Shown one piece after another: positions 41,491 through 48,034 of a stretch of DNA of 64,000 bases. Numbering within the stretch: position 1 is the stretch's first letter; each line of letters starts with the position of its first letter. The notes beneath the pieces are model-generated. The model was not told the origin of the DNA and searched no databases. It saw only the letters and a program-made list of their open reading frames with translations. Made by a program: the position numbers and the translations under genes. The stretch comes from an archaeon. GTDB taxonomy: Archaea > Iainarchaeota > Iainarchaeia > CSSED10-239. The DNA lies in the NCBI GenBank assembly GCA_029563035.1, contig JAKQTP010000138.1, positions 1 through 64,000 on the forward strand. The letters run 5' to 3'.

Positions 41491-41829
41491 TCACTCCTTT
41501 TCTTTTTCTTCATTTTTCTCATCAGTAGCTTCTTCTTTCTTAACTACCTTTTTTTCTTCAAGATCTCCAGTTCTTTTGATCTTGTGATTTAATTCTAGTT
41601 CCTTTAGGACTTTTGCATTATCATAAAGCTTTAGATAAGCTATTGCTGATTGCTTACCGAACTCTTGAGATATCTTATCAACAACCAAAAGCTTTTCATC
41701 AGCTCCAAGCATTGCTGAAACCTTTTTTAAAAGTTCTTTTCTGCCTGGTGTTTTTGCTCCTTTTATTTTGGCAATTATTGCAGTTCTATGCAATAACTCG
41801 TTTCTTTGTTTTTCAATTTCTATATTCAT
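41491..41829 (-). CDS. rps24e: Ribosomal protein eS24 (S24e)
   Basis: Small-subunit protein. NIEIEKQRNELLHRTAIIAKIKG..TPGRKELLKKVSAMLGADEKLLVVDKI and the ending YLKLYDNAKVLKELEL match the family; the last ~25 residues are a Lys/Glu tail beyond the usual ~100. It lies between Spt4 and S27ae in the standard archaeal order. Confidence 0.93.
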   Translation of the reverse strand: MNIEIEKQRNELLHRTAIIAKIKGAKTPGRKELLKKVSAMLGADEKLLVVDKISQEFGKQSAIAYLKLYDNAKVLKELELNHKIKRTGDLEEKKVVKKEEATDEKNEEKEKE

Positions 41830-41842
41830 ATTAATCTCCTTT

Positions 41843-42061
41843 TTATCTACTTAATCTTAATGCATATCTGCCTGGGGTCTTTACTTCCATTGCTTTTGCT
41901 ATATCTGAAATTTCAGGATCAACAATTAAGGCATTTCCCTTCCAGAAAGTTGTAAACGTAGTATTCCCACAAACAGGACATTCCTTAATTGAAGATTTAT
42001 CTTCATCTGCGACATTGTCTTCTACAATTTTTCTACATTTTCTACATGCTTTATATACCAT
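41843..42061 (-). CDS. spt4: Transcription elongation factor Spt4 (RpoE'')
   Basis: 72-residue zinc protein that partners Spt5 on RNA polymerase. CRKCRKIV and CPVCGNTTFT provide the zinc knuckle, and ALIVDPEISDIAKAMEVKTPGRYALRL is the conserved C-terminal strand-helix. It is adjacent to rpoE, 6 bases apart. Spt5 is not in the window. Confidence 0.95.
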   Translation of the reverse strand: MVYKACRKCRKIVEDNVADEDKSSIKECPVCGNTTFTTFWKGNALIVDPEISDIAKAMEVKTPGRYALRLSR

Positions 42062-42067
42062 AAATTA

Positions 42068-42694
42068 TCACTTCTTTTTCTTTGATCTTGATTTATTATC
42101 TGCTTTGTCTTCTTTTCCTTTTTTTGTTGTTTTCTTAACTGCTTTTTCTTTTTTCTTTTCTACTTTTTGCCATTCTGCTTTGCCAAGCCCAAATTGTCTC
42201 ATGGTTAATCCTATCTTTGTGTCTGCAATACTTGGCTTTAAACTAACATTAGCAACTCTTGCTATGACCTCATCGCCAACAACAAGTGTTTGCTTACTTT
42301 CTTTGCCATTAAAGCCTGGAAGCTCAGCATTATAAGAATTGAAATCCTCCATAACCTGAGAAACATGACAAAGACCTTCAAATGGACCCATCTTGATAAA
42401 CGCCCCAAAGTCTGTTGCTTGAGAAACATTACCAGAAACTATCTCATGTAGCTTTGGAAGATAACTTACAACTGAAAACTTAACTTTAAAAAACACATTA
42501 GGGTCTGCAGGAACAATCTCTCCGATATCATGAGATATTACATCAGTTACTGCAACAATTACTCCAATATTTTTGTCAATTACCCCTTCATAATCATTAC
42601 ATAATTGATCAAGAATTATGTCTTTTAGCTCTCCAGATAATCTCTGCGGAGCAATACTAACTATCCCCTCTATTGTGTATTTTTTATAGCCCAT
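42068..42694 (-). CDS. rpoE: RNA polymerase subunit Rpo7 (RpoE')
   Basis: Stalk subunit equivalent to Rpb7. The N-terminal tip domain (YTIEGIVSIAPQRLSG...) and the S1/OB domain (VSGNVSQATDFGAFIKMGPFEGLCHVSQV) are present. The C-terminal ~45 residues are a Lys-rich tail not found in the usual ~185-residue protein. In complex with Rpo4 it binds nascent RNA; rpoF (Rpo4) is not in this window. It lies between the PIN-domain gene and spt4. Confidence 0.95.
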   Translation of the reverse strand: MGYKKYTIEGIVSIAPQRLSGELKDIILDQLCNDYEGVIDKNIGVIVAVTDVISHDIGEIVPADPNVFFKVKFSVVSYLPKLHEIVSGNVSQATDFGAFIKMGPFEGLCHVSQVMEDFNSYNAELPGFNGKESKQTLVVGDEVIARVANVSLKPSIADTKIGLTMRQFGLGKAEWQKVEKKKEKAVKKTTKKGKEDKADNKSRSKKKK

Positions 42695-42708
42695 TTTATC
42701 TATCTCCT

Positions 42709-43116
42709 TTAATTTAAAAAAACATCATGTAATCTTAATGTTAAAACTCTATTTCCTTTTTTCTTTATTTTTGATTTTAAAATTTTATCGTTTGTGTATA
42801 TTATGTATTTATTGCTAAAATATATTAATAAATTATCCACTTTTTTATATTTTTCTAACAAACTTTTATCAACCTCTAAAATCTCAAATTTATTTAATTC
42901 TTTTAATTTTTCTATGTACCTTTTTAGATTCAAAAGCTTTCTTGGCTTTTTGCTAAACACTTTTTCTATTTCTTTAAAAGATTCAGAAAGCACAAAAAAC
43001 TTTGCATTTGGTAAAACTGTTAAAGCAAACTCAAAGATGTCTTTTTTAAGTTCATACATGTATATGAATACATTTGTATCAATAATAACATTTGCTACCC
43101 TATCTGATTTGCGCAT
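42709..43116 (-). CDS. PIN-domain nuclease (Fcf1/Utp24-like slot)
   Basis: 135-residue PIN domain: VIIDTNVFIY (first Asp), SESFKEIEKVF (Glu) and IYTNDKILKSK (second Asp) are the acidic residues that hold the metal. In archaea a PIN protein regularly sits between aIF2-gamma and rpoE and is thought to act in rRNA processing rather than as a toxin. It overlaps the end of aIF2-gamma by 17 bases and no antitoxin is present. Confidence 0.85.
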   Translation of the reverse strand: MRKSDRVANVIIDTNVFIYMYELKKDIFEFALTVLPNAKFFVLSESFKEIEKVFSKKPRKLLNLKRYIEKLKELNKFEILEVDKSLLEKYKKVDNLLIYFSNKYIIYTNDKILKSKIKKKGNRVLTLRLHDVFLN

Positions 43117-44293
43117 AACCTGATAATCTCCAACGCCCCGAAACCAATCTACTAATTGCTATTGTTTCATTTTTGTAATATACTGCTACATTCTTTAAAG
43201 AAATATTTACTATATCTCCTTTTATCTTCTTTATGTTTCCTAAATGTGCTGCTGTGCCAATAATTAATACCACATTTTCTCCAAGCTTTATACCGTCTTT
43301 ATTTGAGTCCAATAGTCTTTCTATTTTTGTGTATTTTAATTCTAATTCTTGGCCCATTAACGGCTTAGATTTTTCATCACATATCAATTGCCCAATCATC
43401 TTGTCTCCTGCGACATAGAATGGGTCAAGATCTGTTCCAACAGCAATCAACCCTCCTGCATGAACTTGCTTAAAAGGTATACCGTTAGAATTTAATGATT
43501 CTATTGTGATTTCAATTGGCTTGTTAATTCCTGGATATAACCAAACCTTTTGTTTTTCAGATAAGGTTCCTTGCATAATTGCGCCACCAAGAACCCCCCC
43601 TCTTATCTTCTCTATTGGATATCCTGGTTTATTAATATCAAAGGATCTAACAATTCTCATTTTTAATGGTGCTGATTTTGTATCTGACTCAGGAACAGGA
43701 ATTGCTGTTATTAATGCATAAACTAATGCATCAATGTTAGCATCAAAATGAGCAGAGGTGGGTATGATTGGAACATGAGAATAACCTTCATCATCTAAAA
43801 ATTTTCTAATCTTTTTATAATTTTCTTGTGCCTCTTCTTTTGTAACTAAATCAATTTTGTTTTGAGCAACAACCATGTTTTTTATGCCATGCATCTTTAA
43901 TGCAGAAAAATGTTCAACAGTTCTTGGCTGAGGACAATCTTCATTAGCAGCAACAACAAGTATTGCACCATTTAGTAATGTTGCACCAGATAGCATTACC
44001 GCCATCAATGTCTCGTGACCAGGGGCATCAACAAAAGAAACTTTTCTTATAAGTTCTCTTTGACCACCACAAAGATGACATTTATTTGTTGCACCATATG
44101 CTTGCAAGCCTTGACAAGTTTTACATTTATAAAAACAAGCATCTGCATACCCTAGCTTAATAGATATTCCTTGCTTGATTTCATCAGAATGCTTATTTGT
44201 CCAAGTTCCAGTTATCTTTGAGGTTAATGTTGTCTTTCCGTGGTCAACATGTCCTACCACTCCAATATTAAGAACTGATTGTGTTTTTTCCAT
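43100..44293 (-). CDS. eif2g: Translation initiation factor aIF2 gamma
   Basis: GTPase subunit of aIF2, which brings initiator tRNA to the ribosome. VVGHVDHGKTTLTSKITG (G1), the zinc knuckle CFYKCKTC...CHLCGG, VDAPGHETLMAVM (G3) and AQNKIDLV (G4) are intact, with domains II and III following. The length of 397 residues is slightly shorter than usual. It lies between S6e and the PIN gene. Confidence 0.97.
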   Translation of the reverse strand: MEKTQSVLNIGVVGHVDHGKTTLTSKITGTWTNKHSDEIKQGISIKLGYADACFYKCKTCQGLQAYGATNKCHLCGGQRELIRKVSFVDAPGHETLMAVMLSGATLLNGAILVVAANEDCPQPRTVEHFSALKMHGIKNMVVAQNKIDLVTKEEAQENYKKIRKFLDDEGYSHVPIIPTSAHFDANIDALVYALITAIPVPESDTKSAPLKMRIVRSFDINKPGYPIEKIRGGVLGGAIMQGTLSEKQKVWLYPGINKPIEITIESLNSNGIPFKQVHAGGLIAVGTDLDPFYVAGDKMIGQLICDEKSKPLMGQELELKYTKIERLLDSNKDGIKLGENVVLIIGTAAHLGNIKKIKGDIVNISLKNVAVYYKNETIAISRLVSGRWRLSGYAQIR

Positions 44294-44307
44294 TTTTTTA
44301 TTTCACT

Positions 44308-44718
44308 TTATTTCTTCTTCTTTTTCTTTGTGCCAGATTCTTCTTTCTTTTGCTTTGGGAATCTTTCAGAAAAGCCTGTTGTGTCTCCTTCTGTTAATTT
44401 AATATTTACTTGGGCAGTGCCAGCAACTACAACTCTTCCAGCAACTCTTACTCTTTTTCTCTCACCTGGCCTTTTTGATTTAAAGCCTGTGCCTTTTTTA
44501 GTTAGAATCTTTTTAGAAACTTCAGAGTCAAGTTTTATGTGCATTGGAAAGCCCTGCTTATCTGAGCCACCTGTTATTTTTCCTTTTAAACCAGGAGCGA
44601 TATTTGATAAATCAACCTCATCGTTGATTTTCTTTCCAAGCAAATGAAGCTTTGTCTTTTCATCTGCTTCTGCATTATAACTTTTTTTTGTTTTTGGATC
44701 TGATAATATTAATCTCAA
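44308..44718 (-). CDS. rps6e: Ribosomal protein eS6 (S6e)
   Basis: 136 residues. ILSDPKTKKSYNAE, GKKINDEVDLSNIAPGLKGKITGGSDKQGFPM and RPGERKRVRVAGRVVV match the archaeal S6e core. It ends with a basic tail. It precedes aIF2-gamma by 14 bases, the standard archaeal pair. Confidence 0.95.
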   Translation of the reverse strand: MRLILSDPKTKKSYNAEADEKTKLHLLGKKINDEVDLSNIAPGLKGKITGGSDKQGFPMHIKLDSEVSKKILTKKGTGFKSKRPGERKRVRVAGRVVVAGTAQVNIKLTEGDTTGFSERFPKQKKEESGTKKKKKK

Positions 44719-44736
44719 AATTCATACACCTCTTTT

Positions 44737-46491
44737 TCATTGATTTTGTTTTTTATAAATTTCATTTTTAATAACTTCTATCATTGTTTGTTCTTCTGGG
44801 CTTAATTCTCCTTCCAGAGCCTCTAGCTTACTAATCATATCAAGGTTAAGAGAAATTTCAAGAACATCTCCTTCCTTAAAGTCTTTAAGATAGGTGGCGT
44901 CAGCAATTGACACTGCCACTTCCATATCTTTTTGAGCAATCTCTATTTCTTTTCCTTCTGATTGTATGCCTTCTATTGTCCCTATCTTTTTACCATTTAA
45001 ACTAACTACTGCTCCAGAAATCAACCTGCCCTCTAATATTCTTACGCCAACAACTGCTGGCTTACTACTTCTAAATATAAAGTTTGGAAGCACCTTAAAT
45101 TTACAAGGATATATTATTTCCTTTAATAATTTATCATGCTCTGTTTTTTTTGTTTTGCTTAGCCATTCTTGATAATCTTCAATTAATTTATATATAATAT
45201 TATTTTTAAATATAGGGATTTTTAACTTATTTATCTCATCTTCAAACTCTTGACTGATTTTAACATTAAACAAGAAAAGAACTCCTTGGATCTTGTCTTT
45301 TTCGTTTAATATTTTCAATTCTGTTAGGTCTTTGTTTGTGAATTCACCTATATCTGAGCTTGCTATTTTTATACATTCCTTTTCTAATAGCTTATGTAGA
45401 GCCTCAAGAGAGCCAAGAGTGTCTGCTTTAATAAACGCCCCTTCTGGGCTATTAATAAAACAATTATATGATTTTGTTTTTAGCCTCTCTATTGCTTCTT
45501 TATCATTTGCAGAGATAATTACTGCACCTGGTAGACAAGCATCAATTCCTGGAGCCACAACCTTTATTCCCGAAGCTGCATGAATCACAGAAATGTTTTC
45601 AAAACTTCCTTTCTTATCAACTGCAGTCATGAAGTTTGGTTTTAATATCGCCTTTACTTTTGAGTTTTGTAAACCAAATCTTGTTGGAAAAACAATTTCA
45701 TCCTTTAGCTTTAGACTGCCTTGATAAACAATAACATCAGCAGTCGAGCCCATTCCTTTAAGCTCGCCAACCTCAAGAACAGCCCCGTGCATATGATCGT
45801 TTTCATCAATTGTTATTTTTTTTCCTAGAAATTTTTGACTTAAAACCGATAAAAACAAAACTGTTTCTGCTAGTCCCCAGCCATTAACACACGATCCAGG
45901 AATTATTGCAATCTGTTTTGTAAAGTCAGTTACTCTATCAAACCTTTCTGCTTGAAAGCCTTTATCATATAGCTGTCCAACAATTCTGTAGATTAATTCA
46001 TCGATCTTTTCTTCTATTTGTTTTGATTGTGTTGTAAGGTTGTTTGAAATGTCTTTTCCTTCTTGACACCAGCCATGAACCAAATCTAACTTGTTAGCCA
46101 CAACTAAAAAAGGAACCTTATACATCTTTAGAATATTGAGTGTTTCAATATCCTGCACTTGTAAGCCTTTGTTGATATCCATTACTATTACTACTAGGTC
46201 TGCAAGACTTCCGCCTCGCTCTCTTAGATTATCAAAGGCATTATGTCCTGGTGTGTCTATGAATAATAGTCCTGGAATGCTTAATTCAAAATTATATTTT
46301 TTAGCTAAGTGCCCGCTAATCTTTTGAATTATATCAATTGTTATTTCTGTTGCGCCAATATGTTGTGTGATTTTGCCTGCTTCTTTATCAACTATACTAG
46401 TACCTTTAATCTTGTCTAGAAAGGTTGTCTTTCCAGAGTCAATATGACCCATGACTGTGATTATTGGTTGTCTATATGTTATGTTTATCAC
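44737..46491 (-). CDS. infB: Translation initiation factor aIF5B
   Basis: Subunit-joining GTPase, 584 residues, the usual archaeal length. YRQPIITVMGHIDSGKTTFLDKIKG (G1), FIDTPGHNAFDNLRERGG (G3), VANKLDLV (G4) and the conserved PGSCVNGWGLAETV. Domains II-IV follow, including IFRSSKPAVVGVRILEGRL. It lies in the operon between L24e and S6e. The ndk gene, often found beside L24e and infB, is absent. Confidence 0.96.
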   Translation of the reverse strand: MINITYRQPIITVMGHIDSGKTTFLDKIKGTSIVDKEAGKITQHIGATEITIDIIQKISGHLAKKYNFELSIPGLLFIDTPGHNAFDNLRERGGSLADLVVIVMDINKGLQVQDIETLNILKMYKVPFLVVANKLDLVHGWCQEGKDISNNLTTQSKQIEEKIDELIYRIVGQLYDKGFQAERFDRVTDFTKQIAIIPGSCVNGWGLAETVLFLSVLSQKFLGKKITIDENDHMHGAVLEVGELKGMGSTADVIVYQGSLKLKDEIVFPTRFGLQNSKVKAILKPNFMTAVDKKGSFENISVIHAASGIKVVAPGIDACLPGAVIISANDKEAIERLKTKSYNCFINSPEGAFIKADTLGSLEALHKLLEKECIKIASSDIGEFTNKDLTELKILNEKDKIQGVLFLFNVKISQEFEDEINKLKIPIFKNNIIYKLIEDYQEWLSKTKKTEHDKLLKEIIYPCKFKVLPNFIFRSSKPAVVGVRILEGRLISGAVVSLNGKKIGTIEGIQSEGKEIEIAQKDMEVAVSIADATYLKDFKEGDVLEISLNLDMISKLEALEGELSPEEQTMIEVIKNEIYKKQNQ

Positions 46492-46535
46492 ACTTTAGAA
46501 AATAAAAACAACATCTTGTCAAAAGATAAAAAAAC

Positions 46536-46748
46536 TTATTCTTTAACAAGTTTTTTCTTTTGATGTCTTGTCTTTTCTAGATGATAGGTGTCTGTCCATC
46601 TAGTCTTTAGTGGCTTGTATTTTTTAACTAGTTGATTTTTCTTACATTTACTTGAACAAAAATAACTTGTTGTTCCGTCTTTTTTAGCATAGATTATGCC
46701 TGTGCCTTTTTTTATTTCTTTACCACAAAATGTACATTTCATTTGCAT
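46536..46748 (-). CDS. rpl24e: Ribosomal protein eL24 (L24e)
   Basis: 70-residue zinc protein. CTFCGKEIKKGTGIIYAKKDG and YFCSSKCKKNQL carry the Cys pairs; the basic end RWTDTYHLEKTRHQKKKL is typical. A second in-frame ATG two codons in (46742) is possible. It sits between S28e and aIF5B. Confidence 0.95.
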   Translation of the reverse strand: MQMKCTFCGKEIKKGTGIIYAKKDGTTSYFCSSKCKKNQLVKKYKPLKTRWTDTYHLEKTRHQKKKLVKE

Positions 46749-46759
46749 TCACCTTTAAT

Positions 46760-46969
46760 CTAGCGACCCCTAATGTCCTTTGCTTCAGATTCTGGATTCA
46801 TTAAGATTAATACATCGCCTTTCTTTACTAGGCCCCTTACATTTCTTTTCTTAATTCTTCCTTTTTCAAAGCCATCTAATATTCTGCAAAGAACTTGAGT
46901 TGCTTCGCCTCTAGAGCCTGTTCTGCCAACAATCTCTACGACTTCTGCAGGAACTCCTTCATCTGCCAT
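46760..46969 (-). CDS. rps28e: Ribosomal protein eS28 (S28e)
   Basis: OB-fold protein of the small subunit, 69 residues. PAEVVEIVGRTGSRGEATQVLCRIL and GRIKKRNVRGLVKKGDVLILM are diagnostic. The ATG at 46969 is preceded by GGTGATTGATA, so the in-frame TTG two codons earlier is not the start. It lies between L7Ae and L24e. Confidence 0.95.
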   Translation of the reverse strand: MADEGVPAEVVEIVGRTGSRGEATQVLCRILDGFEKGRIKKRNVRGLVKKGDVLILMNPESEAKDIRGR

Positions 46970-46979
46970 TATCAATCAC

Positions 46980-47483
46980 CTATTCTTTTTTTTCTTCAGC
47001 AACTTCTTCTTTCTTAACTTCTGCTGGCTTTTCTTCTTTTTTATTTTCAGATGGCTTTTCTTTTTTTTCTACTGGCTTTTTCTCTGCTGGTTTTGGTTTA
47101 CTTTCTGGTTTTGGTTTTCCGCCACTTAACTCTTCAATCTTTGAGATTAATGCAGAGAATTCCTTTTTTAAAACTCCTTCATCAACAACAGCTATAGCAC
47201 TCGCTTTTGCATTTATTCCTGATATCTTTCCAAGCTCTTCCTTTGTTGAAACATAACTGAATGCAATGTTCTTTTCTTTACAAATTACAGGAAGGTGCAT
47301 TACTATTTCTGCAGGAGTTATATCTTCTGCAATCAATACTAATTTTGCTGTGTTTCTCTCTACCATTTTTGTTACTTCATTGATTCCCACTTTAACTTTA
47401 CCTGATTTAGAAATCTTTGAAACAACATCAGCTTGAAGATTCTTTAAATCCTCTGGTACGCTGAACTTAACATAGTCTGCCAT
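46980..47483 (-). CDS. rpl7ae: Ribosomal protein eL8 (L7Ae) with charged tail
   Basis: Kink-turn RNA-binding protein of the ribosome, box C/D and H/ACA RNPs and RNase P. Residues 1-120 match (ISKSGKVKVGINEVTKMVERNTAKLVLIAEDITPAEIVMHLP, then AFSYVSTKEELGKISG). The last ~45 residues are a Lys/Glu/Pro tail absent from normal L7Ae. The DNA of this tail has two stretches (39 and 35 bases) identical to the S2 tail. It is the first gene of the operon and has a strong GGAGG ribosome site. Confidence 0.95.
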   Translation of the reverse strand: MADYVKFSVPEDLKNLQADVVSKISKSGKVKVGINEVTKMVERNTAKLVLIAEDITPAEIVMHLPVICKEKNIAFSYVSTKEELGKISGINAKASAIAVVDEGVLKKEFSALISKIEELSGGKPKPESKPKPAEKKPVEKKEKPSENKKEEKPAEVKKEEVAEEKKE

Positions 47484-47514
47484 TTTAAAACCTCCAAAAT
47501 GTTTTCTTCATCGG

Positions 47515-47576
47515 CTTTTTTCTTTAGAAAAAAGTATACTAAGTATAATATATTTAGGCCAAGAAAGCTTTATAAA
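47515..47576. promoter_or_regulatory. Divergent promoter and leader hairpin (rpl7ae / deaminase)
   Basis: In the L7Ae leader a perfect 8-pair hairpin, CTTTTTTC-TTTA-GAAAAAAG (47515-47534), lies just upstream of GATGAAG and the ribosome site. TATA-like TATAAAGC and TATATTATAC lie further up on the minus strand. On the plus strand CTTTATAAATAG (about 47567) gives a near-leaderless start for the deaminase gene. Confidence 0.45.
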
Positions 47577-47600
47577 TAGATTCATCTTTTCTTAGTATTT

Positions 47601-48029
47601 ATGAGCCTAAATACCATTAAAAATACACTAATCAGAGAAGAAAAAAAATCGCTTTGTTTAAGAAAAAAGATAGGTGCTGTTGTTGTTAAAAATGGCAGAA
47701 TTATTGGTAGTGGATATAATGGCAATTCTCCTAGTATTCCGCCATGTTCAGTTATTGGCTGTGCAAAAGATCATTTTAAGTTTAGGCCAGGACAAAGAAA
47801 CGAGCTATGTACTGGCATGTGTGCTGAGCAAAGGGCTATGATTGATGCGATAAAGAAAGGGTATGACTTGAAAGGGGCAGAATTATATTCCACATATAGT
47901 CCTTGTGTTTCTTGTGTAAGATATATGATTGAATTTGGAATCAAAAAGGTCTTTTATAAAATAGATTATAGAGATGCTTTTTCTAGGCAAATACAAAAGT
48001 TGGGGAAAATAGAAAGAGAAAAGATTTAG
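47601..48029 (+). CDS. dCMP deaminase-family protein with Cys zinc ligand
   Basis: Zinc deaminase of the dCMP/ComEB group, which makes dUMP for thymidylate synthesis, 142 residues. KIGAVVVKNGRIIGSGYNG, CSVIGCAKDHFKF and YSTYSPCVSCVRYMI match the family. The first zinc ligand is Cys (MCAEQRA) where dCMP deaminases usually have His (HAEQNA); the Glu and the two other Cys are kept, so the site may still be active, as in cytidine deaminases. It is not a TadA-type tRNA deaminase. Confidence 0.85.
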   Translation: MSLNTIKNTLIREEKKSLCLRKKIGAVVVKNGRIIGSGYNGNSPSIPPCSVIGCAKDHFKFRPGQRNELCTGMCAEQRAMIDAIKKGYDLKGAELYSTYSPCVSCVRYMIEFGIKKVFYKIDYRDAFSRQIQKLGKIEREKI

Positions 48030-48034
48030 AATGT

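Noticed and set aside
42709..43116. PIN protein as a VapC toxin
   Set aside because: No antitoxin gene is adjacent and the position between aIF2-gamma and RpoE is the conserved archaeal slot of a housekeeping PIN protein.
47601..48029. Deaminase as a TadA that would make inosine in tRNA-Leu(AAG)
   Set aside because: It has the dCMP-deaminase insert (CSVIGCAKD) and layout; no TadA-type motifs.
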